Source of the DNA: Verrucomicrobiota bacterium
GTDB lineage: Bacteria; Verrucomicrobiota; Verrucomicrobiia; Verrucomicrobiales; DEV007
Direction of reading: 5' to 3'
Length of the DNA: 43,369 nt
Assembly (NCBI GenBank): GCA_963205275.1
Contig: CAUJIH010000033.1
Span: forward strand, 1 to 43,369
A program made the translations under genes and the position numbers. Numbering within the stretch: the stretch's first letter is position 1; each line of letters begins with the position of its first letter. The notes beneath the pieces were generated by a model. It was not told the origin of the DNA. It did not search any database and was given only the letters and a program-made list of their open reading frames with translations. Of the stretch, positions 1 to 8,806 are shown in pieces.

Positions 1-359
1 CACCCCAGAGGAAGTTCAAGCCGTCCAAGACAAACGGAATTCTAGACCTCGAAAATGCCTTGATTATCAGACTCCCAATGACATATTTTTTGCTCCAACT
101 CCGATTGCGTTAGCTGCTTGAATCCGCGGGGCGTTTCTCTAGGCGGCGCGCTCGCGAGGGTTTGCGGAGGTGCCCTATTGTTCAAATTTCGGACGGACCT
201 AATGAAAAATAGCCTGTCCCTTAAAATCGCGCTCAACTTCACTCTTGACCCAAAGTTTGTGCTTCTCTATCCATTTCTGTGTCTTTGTTTGATTCAGCCT
301 ATTTATGTACGTGGCTTTACTGGAACAAGGACGAACGCGAGGATACGATCGTGGCAGCG
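1..359. other. Left-edge stretch without a convincing gene
   Basis: No reading frame here looks like a protein; the short open frames on both strands lack domain-like composition. The only structure of note is a weak promoter-like pair near 321-349 (TGGAAC, 17-bp spacer, TACGAT), ten bases before the likely start of the next gene. Confidence 0.5.
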
Positions 360-1640
360 ATGATATTTGACATGAGAACCTTCCACATTTTCTGCTTATG
401 CGCCCTATTTTCCTGCGTCGGCGTTTCAGTTGGTGCGCCGAAAATCCATGAAGTGGCCCCGGATGGATCGTGGACTTGGTTCAATGATGAGCGGGCTGTA
501 TGGAGCCAAGGCAAGCTTTATGCCGGTTATGTCCGCTCAGACGGGCATATCTGCGTCACGCGATACGACTCGGATAAGCGGCATGCGGCAGAAACAGTGC
601 TTAGCACATGGAAGGAGCAGGACGATCACAACAATCCCGGCATTTTTGTTCGTCCAGACGGTCGATTGTTGATCGCCTACGCCACTCACGGGACGAGCCA
701 GATGTGGAATTTTCGCATATCGAAAACTACGGATCCACAGAGCTTGAACGACTGGGGAGAGGAGCAGAGCGTGGCGCCTCCCGACGGTAAAAGGTTTTCA
801 TCTGGGTGGACTTATTGCAATCCGCTGCCGGGCCCCGACGGGAAGATTTTCCTTTTTGGTCGTGGCATCGGCTGGAACCCGACTTATCTGGTGAGCGATG
901 ATCAAGGCGAGAGCTGGTCCCCGCCGGTGCATCTAATCCGACATCCAAACCGGCCCTATGCAAAGTATGCCGCGCGAGGAAACGGGCGCATCGACATCGC
1001 CTACACCGAAGGACACCCCCACCGGGTCACAAACTCAATTTACCACATTTACCTAGAAGATGGGAAGTGGCGCGGCAGCGATGGGACCGTTCTCGCAGGA
1101 GAGCCTCCCTTCGTACCGCAGCAGGGCTCAGTGGTCTATCGCTACGGGCGCACCCCCGGCACCGGACCCGCGTGGATATGGGATATCAATTATGATGTCG
1201 AGGAGCGGCCGGTGATTGTCCACAGCGTGCGCCATGCGAAGGACCCGGATGATCTGCGCTATTATTACGCGACTTGGGACGCGGAGGCGAAACGCTGGGA
1301 TTCGCGTGAAATCGCTCGGGCGGGCGTGCGACTCTACGAGTCAGAATGGGACTACGTCGGCGGCATTGCCTTGGACAGCAACGACAACCGTCAGGTGTTC
1401 ATCAGCACGGCCGTCGATCCTCGCAGTGGATGGGACACGCCCCACCGTGAGATTTACCGGGGCCACTTGGATGACTCCGGGAAATGGCAGTGGACCGCGA
1501 TTACCGAGAACTCTCCGGCCGACAATCTGCGGCCTTATGTTCCCGAGAAGCACGGCCACAAGTTGTGCGTCCTCTGGTTTCAGGGACGCTATACTTCGTA
1601 TACCGATATCCGCTGCCGGGTGCTCATGGCACTGGAGTGA
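360..1640 (+). CDS. Secreted BNR-repeat (sialidase-like beta-propeller) protein
   Basis: The mature protein begins with the family-like stretch HEVAPDGSWTWFNDERA and carries an Asp-box-like element (SDDQGESW). It then continues as beta-propeller-type sequence ending RCRVLMALE. This matches the BNR-repeat 'family member' group (BNR_4-like) often found in PVC bacteria and Bacteroidetes near polysaccharide-degrading enzymes; family members are inferred to bind or cleave glycans, but the substrate is unknown. A signal peptide precedes it (hydrophobic HIFCLCALFSCVGVSVGA), so it is exported. The frame is open from 279, but the signal peptide argues for ATG 360 or ATG 372. I chose 360 because a TACGAT box sits ten bases upstream, as in the aldo/keto reductase gene at 34321. 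No Shine-Dalgarno is visible at either. It has no operon partner. Confidence 0.75.
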   Translation: MIFDMRTFHIFCLCALFSCVGVSVGAPKIHEVAPDGSWTWFNDERAVWSQGKLYAGYVRSDGHICVTRYDSDKRHAAETVLSTWKEQDDHNNPGIFVRPDGRLLIAYATHGTSQMWNFRISKTTDPQSLNDWGEEQSVAPPDGKRFSSGWTYCNPLPGPDGKIFLFGRGIGWNPTYLVSDDQGESWSPPVHLIRHPNRPYAKYAARGNGRIDIAYTEGHPHRVTNSIYHIYLEDGKWRGSDGTVLAGEPPFVPQQGSVVYRYGRTPGTGPAWIWDINYDVEERPVIVHSVRHAKDPDDLRYYYATWDAEAKRWDSREIARAGVRLYESEWDYVGGIALDSNDNRQVFISTAVDPRSGWDTPHREIYRGHLDDSGKWQWTAITENSPADNLRPYVPEKHGHKLCVLWFQGRYTSYTDIRCRVLMALE

Positions 1641-1961
1641 GGGACATGCGGCACATTTTTCCGCCTCATGCGGGGATGAGACCCGCAACGGTGTTGTGTT
1701 CCTGCTTCAGTTCGGCGGATGTGGCGGCAATCTTGGCCTGACTAAATGCGTCGATAGGCAGGCTGCTAACGATTTCCCATGAGCCATCCGCCTTCACAGA
1801 AGGGGGGGCAGTCCTAGAATTTAGAATCTCATTCGATAATCCAATCGCCGTCGCGTCATACTTCGCCAATGCCCTGATCTCCGCACACCGAATCCGGGAA
1901 ACGCCACGCAAATCGAATTTCCTGTCTTCCCTTTCCCTTCGATTTTCACTATCCTGCCCTA
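1641..1961. other. Intergenic stretch, short hairpin only
   Basis: This separates the BNR gene from the RHS fragment. A 6-bp stem (TGCGGG 1669-1674 with CCCGCA 1682-1687) lies about 30 bases after the BNR stop and could be a weak transcription end, but no T-tract follows. An 81-codon minus-strand frame (1666-1911) has no recognisable features. Nothing else is seen. Confidence 0.4.
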
Positions 1962-3269
1962 GTGAGACGTCTATCTCCGCTTCATCTTCTCCTCTTCATC
2001 CTGCTCTTTATCGCAGGAGCTCCCAGCGTCGTCTCCGCTCGCCAGCTTCCATTTAGTCACTTTTCTACAACCAGCCTGAGCGACGACCAGAGCCGCACCA
2101 CCACCTGGCACTACGACGCGGCAGGGCGTGCTCGGGCATTGATCCTGCCCAACGGCCAGAAACAGGAAAACACCTACGACCTCGCAGGACGACTCACGCA
2201 ACGCAGTCTGCGGGGAGCCGTCAGCGGAGGAAACGGCTACCGCCTCCTGATCGCCGAATTCCACTGGACACACGACGTAGCAGGCAATGTCACCAGCCAA
2301 GTCGAAAGCTGGCCCGGAGACAGCGCCCGACCGGCGGGAACGCGCCTCACCAATATGGGCTACGATGCCGCCGGACACCTCAGCAGCGAGCAGATCAGCG
2401 CACCGGGTGAAGCCATCCGCTTGACCCAGTACCATTACGACCGAGCCGCCAATCGAGCTTCGAAAGTCATAAAGCTCGGCGGGAGCGTGGAAACCCGCAC
2501 CTTCTACAGCTACAACCTTGCCAATCAACTCACGAGCTGGACCGAGAGGGATGACGCGGAAAACGTCCTTCGCACAGCGAGCTTCACCTACGACCTCCGG
2601 GGCAACCGCAGCGGACAGACCATCACATTGGCTGACACCACTCAAACCACGACCGCCTACCAATGGGACTTCCAGAACCGCCTGATCGGTGTGACCCTGC
2701 CCGATGCGAGCCAACATAGCTACGCCTACGACTACCGCACGAGGCGTATAGGACGGGATGAGGACGGAACCGCCACCGCCGTGAGTTGGTCGGGGGGATT
2801 ATCCTTGGCCGAGTATTCAGTGAGCAGTCTGCAATCCACTGTTTCCGACCCACAATCACCCGAAGTCGAATACCGTCGTGGCCCCGACATGGGTGGAGGG
2901 ATAGGCGGACTGCTCCACACCCTACGAGACGGAGTTGTGAAATACAATCTCAGCAATGGGCGAGGCGACATCGTAGCCCAGAGCAATCAGGCGGGTGCCT
3001 TGACTTGGACAGCGAGCTACGAGGCCTTCGGCACCCGACCCGTGGAATACGGGAGCAATGCGGATCGGCAACGAGCGAATACGAAGGAAGAGGATCCAAC
3101 CGGGCTGCTCTGGGAGCACTTCCGCTATCGTGACTTGGAGACAGGCGTATGGCTGAGCCGTGATCCGGCAGGCTTTGTGGATGGCCCGAACTTGTATGTG
3201 AATCAGAACCCGTGGACGAGTTTTGGGTGCTGTCGTGATCAAGGATTCCGCTCGTATCAATCGCCGTAA
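1962..3269 (+). pseudogene. YD/RHS-repeat protein fragment, 3' end disrupted
   Basis: The 435-residue frame starts at a GTG with a signal-like hydrophobic segment (LHLLLFILLFIAGAPSVVSA). About eight YD-type repeats follow (for example YDAAGRARALILPNGQ, YDLAGRLTQRSL, YDLRGNRSGQT), then the RHS-associated core motif (RYRDLETGVWLSRDPAGF, DGPNLYVNQNPWT). RHS/YD proteins are normally far larger shells that end in a variable C-terminal effector. Here the core motif, which normally reads on as 'NPWT.FDPxG', breaks at NPWTSF into an unrelated GCCRDQG tail. A +1 frame then stays open to 3435. This fits a frameshift or recombination junction. Codon choice is noticeably richer in C-ending codons (CAC, GAC, CTC, ACC) than the surrounding genes, suggesting transfer. 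It is probably a non-functional relic or a silent RHS cassette. Confidence 0.7.
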
Positions 3270-3467
3270 CAATGTTCTGACTGAATCACTCGGTGGAATC
3301 TCCGCACAGGATTCTGAGGGTATTTCAGTTCGTGGATGGATGGTGTCCGGCTTGCAGGAAGGCACCAAGTGGCTGAATCACGATGCCGCGTCTGAACGTG
3401 TCGTGGAGGAAGGCAACGTCGTAGCTTCGCAGTGAGCGGGATGGATGGAGATCAATCCAATCCCGAA
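3270..3467. other. Junction between the RHS fragment and the exporter stub
   Basis: The +1 frame that takes over inside the RHS core motif (open 3223-3435) has no recognisable domain, and a minus-strand frame across 3325-3567 is equally anonymous. The stretch ends in a 13-bp direct repeat. I read it as scar sequence between two gene remnants that face each other. Confidence 0.4.
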
Positions 3468-3479
3468 TCAATCCAATCC
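3451..3479. repeat. 13-bp direct repeat at the RHS/exporter junction
   Basis: ATCAATCCAATCC occurs at 3451-3463 and again at 3467-3479, separated by 3 bases. The second copy overlaps the stop codon of the minus-strand exporter fragment. It could be slippage, or a trace of the rearrangement that joined the two fragments. Confidence 0.75.
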
Positions 3480-3980
3480 TCCACGAGCGCCTTCCTGCGC
3501 AGAACTCCAGAAAGGACGAATCCATTTTTTCTCGAAGCGCTGTCTCCATCGTCTCCATCCGCCCCATGATCCTTTGTCGTGCGGCTGGAAGAAGATACAG
3601 GTTCCATCATACATTTCCCGGATTCTTTTATCGCGAACGAGAGCTGCCCGTGAATCGGGAAACTGCACGATGTAGGCATCGCCGGAGGTGAGAAGATTCT
3701 TTGTTTTCTCCACCAAGAGGACGAAGCGGTTCCCGTTTTCTAGTTCGAGTGCTACAGGATAGGCATTCTCCGGAATCTCGTCGAGATTGACTCGTCGTCG
3801 CGTGGCGATGAGGTGGTGCTCGCGTGCGCACTTCTTCCATGCTCGGGAGAGTTGGCTCTCACGAATCGGGATCTCGGGCTTCTTCTCCTCACCTTCTGGC
3901 GCGGGGATTCCATGATGCACGCCCACAAGCGCAATCAGTCTGGTCAGAGAAGAGGAGCTTGAAGAGACGATAGCACTCAT
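3468..3980 (-). pseudogene. N-terminal fragment of a type I secretion ABC exporter (C39-like domain)
   Basis: The 170-residue product resembles the degenerate C39-peptidase-like domain at the front of HlyB/LapB-type exporters. Its N-terminal helix region is followed by RRVNLDEIPENAYPVALEL, GNRFVLLVE, then AYIVQFPDSRAAL and MYDGTCIFF, which is the usual order of 'pLPalall..g.fvvl...v.dp....' elements. The catalytic Cys-His pattern is not evident, as expected of the non-proteolytic version. In the complete family about 550 more residues (six membrane segments and an ATPase) follow. Here the frame ends in anonymous sequence about 30 residues after the domain, with no transporter downstream. AT-rich sequence upstream (3981-4054) could be its old promoter. 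A small standalone C39-like protein is the alternative. Confidence 0.45.
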
Positions 3981-4054
3981 GAGTTAGAATAGATGAAATA
4001 TTAAGTAAAATTAATAAATTTCACCATTAATTTTAAAGAATTGGATGATTTTTT

Positions 4055-4079
4055 AAAAAAACTCTCGTGCGTCCGAGAG
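4055..4079 (-). terminator. Rho-independent terminator of the sulfatase gene
   Basis: On the minus strand, CTCTCG, a six-base loop and CGAGAG (4079-4062) are followed directly by seven T (4061-4055). It lies about 50 bases beyond the sulfatase stop. This is the clearest intrinsic terminator in the window. Confidence 0.85.
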
Positions 4080-4131
4080 ATCCCGTATTTTTTGGTCCGC
4101 AGAAGGGTCACTTCCTTCCGATCCGAGTCAC

Positions 4132-5664
4132 TCACTTCGCCCAGTCAGGAGTGCCGAACCAGGCATCCATTTCCGGAGTAAAGGGTGCGATGATCGATTC
4201 TGGCTCGCGTATCCAGCCTCTATCTCCGGTTTCGATCATCCATGTATCGAGAGCTGCTCGAAGACGGAGAAGGGCGTCGTGATGTTCGGGACGATTCGAG
4301 TCGGCGAGATTCGTGATCTCGTGCGAATCGCTCTGTAGATCGTAGAGTTCTTCGCAGGGGCCGACGCGTTCCATGAGGCTACGTGCCGCAGCATCCAGTT
4401 TTCCTTCGGCGTATAAGCGACGCATCAGAGGCATGACGGGAAAGCACTTTTCTTTATAGCGATTCAGAGAGGCGAAGGTAGGTCCGGTCGAGATGGTGCG
4501 GATGTAGTGATAGCGGCTGTCATGGACAGATCGAATTCGCTGATAGGTCTCGTCGATGCGATCACGAGCGGCGAAGACGTAGGAGCGCGGCGGTTCTGTG
4601 AGCTCACCGAAGAGCACGCGTCCCTGCATCAGCATCGGTTTCGGCACGCGGGCGAAATCGAGGGTAGTGGCTGTGACATCGATCAGGCTCACGAGGCGTT
4701 CGTCCAGACTCCCTGGTGCACAGTCCTTGGGAGCAGGAAAATTCTTCGGCCATCGCACGATCAGGGGAACGCGCAGACCGCTGTCGGTACACCAATGGAT
4801 GCCATTGGCATCGAGGCGGCCATTGTCCGCGAAGAAGACGATGATCGTGTCATCCTCCAGTCCGTCGGCACGGAGTTTATCGAGCACCCATCCGATCCGC
4901 AGGTCCATTCCGCTGATGGAATTGAGGAATCGTGCCCACTCCTCACGCACGAGGGGATGATCAGGATAATAAGGTGGCGGCGTGACATTCTCGGGGGTGG
5001 CGTATGCGACATGCTCGCGCTCGCCCACCCATTCGACACGTTCTTTTTCGTGGCTTTTACGATCATAGATATCGTATTCGACCTCGTGGGAATTCACTAC
5101 GGCGAAGAATGGCTGTTTTGACTTGAGCGCAGTCCAGTTCTCACTCTGGTAGATTGCGCCTTCGTTGACGAAGTTGAGATCGAGTTTGCCTGTGCCGACG
5201 GGCTTATCGTCGATGGTGCGGATATTGGCTGTATGATAGCCGATCTCCTGTAGCCGATGGGTGATGGGGCGAACTCCCTCCGGTAGACGAAAGGCATCGT
5301 CGCGATGCGAGCGCATATTCTGCGTGTCTGTGCTCGTCTGATACATCCCGACAAAGAAAGCAGAGCGGCTGGAGGCACAGACGGGAGCTGTACAGAAAGC
5401 GTTCGAAAAGCGCACTCCCTCCGCTGCGAGGCGATCTAGATTGGGGGTATGGACATTTTTTTCTCCATAACAGCCTAGGTCGAGCCCGATATTTTCTCCG
5501 ATCAGCCAGAGAATATTCGGACCATGTTGAGACTCTGGCTTTTTCGATGGAGAGTCCTGTGCTGGACTCTGAATGCTGATCGCGAGCAGGGTGCCCCCGA
5601 CGAGCAAAATGCGTAGCCGTGCGGAAAGACTGAAGAGACGGTAGAGAAAAGTCGAATCGTTCAT
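4132..5664 (-). CDS. Secreted sulfatase (arylsulfatase / heparan N-sulfatase type)
   Basis: It is predicted to hydrolyse sulfate esters or N-sulfates of polysaccharides outside the cytoplasm. A signal segment (LLVGGTLLAISIQSPAQ) precedes the family start GPNILWLIGEN. The formylglycine site is VCASSRSAFFVGM, with the modifiable Cys at residue 96 and Arg at 100. HTPNLDRLAAEGVRF and the metal-binding FFADNGR agree with the S1 sulfatase fold, and about 510 residues is normal for it. Two oddities are visible. The third residue of the C-x-P/A-S-R signature is Ser, and the usual Asp-Asp metal pair after the first strand reads Glu57-Asn58. It follows the phosphoesterase gene by 51 bp, so the two are probably co-transcribed. 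A maturase (anaerobic sulfatase-maturating enzyme or FGE) is not in the window. Confidence 0.9.
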   Translation of the reverse strand: MNDSTFLYRLFSLSARLRILLVGGTLLAISIQSPAQDSPSKKPESQHGPNILWLIGENIGLDLGCYGEKNVHTPNLDRLAAEGVRFSNAFCTAPVCASSRSAFFVGMYQTSTDTQNMRSHRDDAFRLPEGVRPITHRLQEIGYHTANIRTIDDKPVGTGKLDLNFVNEGAIYQSENWTALKSKQPFFAVVNSHEVEYDIYDRKSHEKERVEWVGEREHVAYATPENVTPPPYYPDHPLVREEWARFLNSISGMDLRIGWVLDKLRADGLEDDTIIVFFADNGRLDANGIHWCTDSGLRVPLIVRWPKNFPAPKDCAPGSLDERLVSLIDVTATTLDFARVPKPMLMQGRVLFGELTEPPRSYVFAARDRIDETYQRIRSVHDSRYHYIRTISTGPTFASLNRYKEKCFPVMPLMRRLYAEGKLDAAARSLMERVGPCEELYDLQSDSHEITNLADSNRPEHHDALLRLRAALDTWMIETGDRGWIREPESIIAPFTPEMDAWFGTPDWAK

Positions 5665-5715
5665 AAGCTCGCACCAGTATGGCTGGAGGGAGAAATCCTG
5701 ACAAGACTGAAAGCT

Positions 5716-6528
5716 TTACCCACGCACGAAGTGCAGGATGGCGACTTCCGGTCGACAGAGAAAGCGAATCGGTGCGGTGAGTGTTCCGATTCCTCGCGTT
5801 ACGTAGAGCTGGTCGGAACCGTCTCGATAGAGTCCGTAAGGATATTTACGTCCCATTCGAGGAAGGAAAACCGGGCCATAAAACGGCAGGCAAATCTGCC
5901 CTCCGTGGCTATGGCCGGAGACTTGCATGGCGATCCGTGGATCTTTATGCTGATCAAAGTAATCTGGTTCATGCCGTGCCAGAATCACAGGCTGATTTTT
6001 CGGAACCTTTTTCAAGGTTCGAGCGAAATCTGGTTTTCCCCGCAAGCAACTATCGATTCCAGCCACGGAAAAGCCGGAGAAATCGAGGGAATCGTTCGAG
6101 AGAATTTGTGCGCCTGTGCTGAGAAGTGCCTGATCCATCGCAGGTTCCCAGTGCCCGCGATCATGATTGCCGTAGATCGCGATGGTGGCGAGTCGAGGTC
6201 GGAGTGCTGACAGTTCCTTACAGAGGGGGGCCATGCCGGAAATGTCTTTCGTGATGTAGTCTCCGAGCAGACAGACAAGGTCGACAGACTCTTCGTTGAT
6301 CACTTGCACGGCGCGTCGAATTAAACTCGAATCCCCGAAATCGTCGTGATGAAAATCGCTCATCATGGCGAGTTTGATCCCTTCCAAGGCGGAGTGGGGA
6401 GGGGCGAGCGGAATCTTCAAGCGTGTGATCGAGAGCCAGTGCTTCTCGATGACTCCGGCATCTAGGACCACAGCGCCGCCGCCAACTAGCAGGGAACGTT
6501 TGATCCATTTTCTGCGAGAAAACTGCAT
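5716..6528 (-). CDS. Metallophosphoesterase, YaeI-like, Tat-type signal
   Basis: This is a calcineurin-like dinuclear metallophosphoesterase of 270 residues. All metal motifs are present in order: SDFHHDDF (D-x-H), LLGDYI, YGNHDRGH, ILARHEPD and SGHSHGGQ. The spacing and the GHSHGGQ block match the YaeI/YkuE group, membrane-associated phosphodiesterases with lipid- or UDP-lipid-linked substrates. The N-terminus (SRRKWIKRSLLVGGGAVVL) is a twin-arginine-like signal anchor, suggesting an outward-facing enzyme. It is probably the first gene of a two-gene unit with the sulfatase. The exact substrate cannot be told from sequence. Confidence 0.88.
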   Translation of the reverse strand: MQFSRRKWIKRSLLVGGGAVVLDAGVIEKHWLSITRLKIPLAPPHSALEGIKLAMMSDFHHDDFGDSSLIRRAVQVINEESVDLVCLLGDYITKDISGMAPLCKELSALRPRLATIAIYGNHDRGHWEPAMDQALLSTGAQILSNDSLDFSGFSVAGIDSCLRGKPDFARTLKKVPKNQPVILARHEPDYFDQHKDPRIAMQVSGHSHGGQICLPFYGPVFLPRMGRKYPYGLYRDGSDQLYVTRGIGTLTAPIRFLCRPEVAILHFVRG

Positions 6529-6653
6529 AAAAACGAAGAAGGAGGAAATGAAGAAAGAGGGGAGAGACGAAAGTGTACAATGTCGCCTCAGATCGAGGAA
6601 ATGTCTCGAAGATTCCCTAAATATACAGATGAGTGAGGAAGCTCGCTGGGGAT

Positions 6654-7472
6654 TCAGATTTCGATTCCCGCTTCCGAGCAGAGAATGCGAATGCGCTCGA
6701 TCCCTATTTTCGCCGTCTCCAGAGGATCCTTAGCCCACCATTCCGCATTGAATAATTCGAGGCTGAGCCAGCGGTCGTAGCCTTTTTCTTTCAGGAGAGA
6801 AAGTTCTTCTTTCAGATCAATGATCCCGTCTCCCGGCATTACGCGATCTGCATCCACTTGGGAACCGCGTGGGAGGTGAGAGGCTGCGTCATCGATGTGA
6901 TAGTGAGCGATACGATTCGGAGCGAGAGCACGCAAGTCGTCGAGATGGGTAGTGCTGTTCCAGTTGTGGAAAGCGTCGATCACTAGGCAGCCATCAGGAT
7001 CAGCACAGATGTCCAGCACGGATACGGCATCGGGCAAGCTGGAGAGTCCCCCGAAAAAGCTAATGTATTCAAGTACGGCATGAACGCCAGTTTCTCGTCC
7101 GATTTGGAGCAATTCCTGATAGCCTGTAACGATGGCAGTGAGATCGACTCTGCTGAAGGGAGGAGTGCAGACGACCAAAGGAGCCCCGATGCGGGCGGAG
7201 AGCTCGAAGCGTCGGCGAGCCTCGTCCAGCGCCAGTTGGTGCTCACGGCCCGTCGTTTCGCCCCAGTTCCGCACGGCGATCATGCTGGGGACGGAGAGTC
7301 CGTGATCGGCTAGAGCATGCTCTACGTCGGAGATTTCGCCCCCTCGACCGACGTATTGATACAGCTCAGCCGCCCACAACTCGATCCCGTGATAACCTGC
7401 CTCGCTGGCAATGCGAATTTTTTCTAGGAGCGGGACGGGCTGAATGGTGGAGACGTTCAGAGACAGGCGCAT
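6654..7472 (-). CDS. Sugar phosphate isomerase/epimerase (xylose isomerase-like TIM barrel)
   Basis: This 272-residue protein has the AP-endonuclease-2/xylose-isomerase-like barrel. Its opening strand is MRLSLNVSTI and is followed by GYHGIELWAAEL. Candidate metal ligands appear at the usual strand ends: Glu in VLEYISFFG, Asp/His in VIDAFHNWN, His in IAHYHIDDA and Glu in WLSLELFN. Relatives isomerise or epimerise keto-sugars, inosose or hydroxypyruvate. The VIDAFHNW and HIDDA blocks resemble inosose-dehydratase/IolI-type and hydroxypyruvate-isomerase-like members, but the reaction is not determined. It is 59 bp downstream of the SNase-fold gene on the same strand and has no obvious pathway partners. 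Confidence 0.85.
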   Translation of the reverse strand: MRLSLNVSTIQPVPLLEKIRIASEAGYHGIELWAAELYQYVGRGGEISDVEHALADHGLSVPSMIAVRNWGETTGREHQLALDEARRRFELSARIGAPLVVCTPPFSRVDLTAIVTGYQELLQIGRETGVHAVLEYISFFGGLSSLPDAVSVLDICADPDGCLVIDAFHNWNSTTHLDDLRALAPNRIAHYHIDDAASHLPRGSQVDADRVMPGDGIIDLKEELSLLKEKGYDRWLSLELFNAEWWAKDPLETAKIGIERIRILCSEAGIEI

Positions 7473-7531
7473 GAACGGAAGAGCTGAGGCAAACGGGAGG
7501 ACTGAGGAACCTGACGGGCGACGATGAAAAT

Positions 7532-7936
7532 TTACGGAAAGGCTTTCGCTAGGGCCTCGTTCACATTGACTCCATCCGCCCAGATGGTGACGAGATAGCG
7601 TGGCGGTGTAGTCGTTTTGTCACGAGTCGTGCGGATCACGATGTCAGTGGCTTCCGAGAGCAGCTCCCGGAGCTTAGCGATGCGCGCATTATCGAGTTTT
7701 CGCTCCTCGGGAGTTTTATCAGCACCTCCGGCATCAAGAAGCGTTAGAGTCTGCTTTCGTACCCAGACGCCGAAGCCTAGATCGATATCGAGAGACACAC
7801 GGTCTCCATCGACGATATTGGCCAATTCGGCCCAGTAGGTGTAGTCGGGAGCTGGTGCATCCTCAGCGCGGAGCGTCAGAGGGAGAAAAGCCAGAGTCAG
7901 GGCGAGGGTCAGAGCGAGGGTTGATAGAATGCGCAT
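7532..7936 (-). CDS. Small secreted SNase-fold protein, catalytic residues apparently lost
   Basis: The 134-residue product has a signal peptide made of a near-perfect repeat (LALTLALTLAF, encoded by a 12-base duplication at about 7896-7920). The mature part resembles staphylococcal-nuclease-like (OB-fold) domains in the strand NIVDGDRVSLDIDLGFGVWV and the later VTIWADGVNVNEALAKAF. In active nucleases DGDT is followed by a strand ending R-L-x-x-x-D-x-P-E. Here it reads TLTLLDAGG, so the catalytic Arg and Glu seem absent while the two Asp ligands remain. It is more likely a binding or structural protein than a nuclease. No regulatory element is visible. Confidence 0.6.
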   Translation of the reverse strand: MRILSTLALTLALTLAFLPLTLRAEDAPAPDYTYWAELANIVDGDRVSLDIDLGFGVWVRKQTLTLLDAGGADKTPEERKLDNARIAKLRELLSEATDIVIRTTRDKTTTPPRYLVTIWADGVNVNEALAKAFP

Positions 7937-8056
7937 CGGGGCACTGTAGCGTATTCGGCGAGTCAGCGAAAGGTAGGTGTCTACGGGAGTCAGATATTTT
8001 CAGGGTAGAGATTTTTCTTCTTCCCAATTGAGAAAAAGTCGGACAGACTTCGGGCC

Positions 8057-8782
8057 ATGTCGCCAGTTCAAGCTGAATTTTTTGGAACTGCCCTGATGCT
8101 TCTCCTCGGAGATGGGGTTGTCGCAAACGTCGTTCTCTCGAAGACCAAGGGGAATTCCTCGGGCTGGATCGTGATCACGGCAGGGTGGGGGATGGCCGTG
8201 GCTGTGGCTGTCTATGCTGTCGGGACGATCTCGGGTGGACACCTGAATCCCGCTGTGACGCTGGGCTTGCTGGCAGCAGGTGAGATCGCGACGGGGACTG
8301 CGGTGCAATACATCATTGCCCAGTTTCTGGGCGCGATGCTGGGAGCGGTGCTAGTTTTTCTGTCATATTATCCCCACTGGCGAGTGACTGAAGATCCGAG
8401 GTCCAAGCTGGCGGTGTTCTGTAATGCGCCTGCGATCCGACACACTCCGGCAAATTTTCTCTGCGAGGTGATCGGCACCGCTGTACTAATGCTGGGGGCG
8501 CTGGCACTGCCACGTCCGGAGAATCTCCCTGAGGCCACCGGTTTCAGCACTGGATTTGGGCCGCTGCTGATCGGATTGCTGGTATTCGCTATCGGCATGT
8601 CACTGGGAGGGCCGACGGGATACGCAATTAACCCCGCTCGCGACATGGGACCACGTATTGTTCACGCTCTTCTGCCGATCCCTGGGAAGGGCGGGTCAGA
8701 TTGGAGCTATTCATGGATTCCTGTCGTCGGCCCAGTGGTCGGTGGAGTCCTAGGTGCTCTGTTGTATCTGTGGCTCTGGTGA
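8057..8782 (+). CDS. glpF: Aquaglyceroporin (glycerol uptake facilitator, MIP family)
   Basis: This is an inner-membrane channel for passive uptake of glycerol or similar small polyols. The 241-residue protein has six hydrophobic segments and both half-helix NPA motifs, GGHLNPAVTLG and YAINPARDMGPR. The Asp right after NPAR in the second motif is the signature of glycerol-conducting channels (GlpF) rather than strict water channels (AqpZ). The opening GTALMLLLGDGVVANVVL is typical of bacterial glpF products. No glycerol kinase or glpD lies beside it, so the substrate is inferred from the motif alone. No Shine-Dalgarno is evident; a short hairpin follows the stop. Confidence 0.9.
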   Translation: MSPVQAEFFGTALMLLLGDGVVANVVLSKTKGNSSGWIVITAGWGMAVAVAVYAVGTISGGHLNPAVTLGLLAAGEIATGTAVQYIIAQFLGAMLGAVLVFLSYYPHWRVTEDPRSKLAVFCNAPAIRHTPANFLCEVIGTAVLMLGALALPRPENLPEATGFSTGFGPLLIGLLVFAIGMSLGGPTGYAINPARDMGPRIVHALLPIPGKGGSDWSYSWIPVVGPVVGGVLGALLYLWLW

Positions 8783-8806
8783 GGTCAGTGTAGATGCCAT
8801 CCTCAG

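Noticed and set aside
1216..1782. 188-codon plus-strand frame overlapping the end of the BNR gene
   Set aside because: It runs in another frame over conserved propeller sequence, and its translation is Arg/Thr/Ser-rich in the way shadow frames are.
1666..1911. 81-codon minus-strand frame between the BNR gene and RHS fragment
   Set aside because: There is no signal peptide, domain or compositional support, and no plausible promoter or neighbour.
1971..2717. 248-codon minus-strand frame across the RHS fragment
   Set aside because: It is antisense to clear YD repeats and its translation resembles no family; the long open frame follows from the high G+C third positions of the RHS gene.
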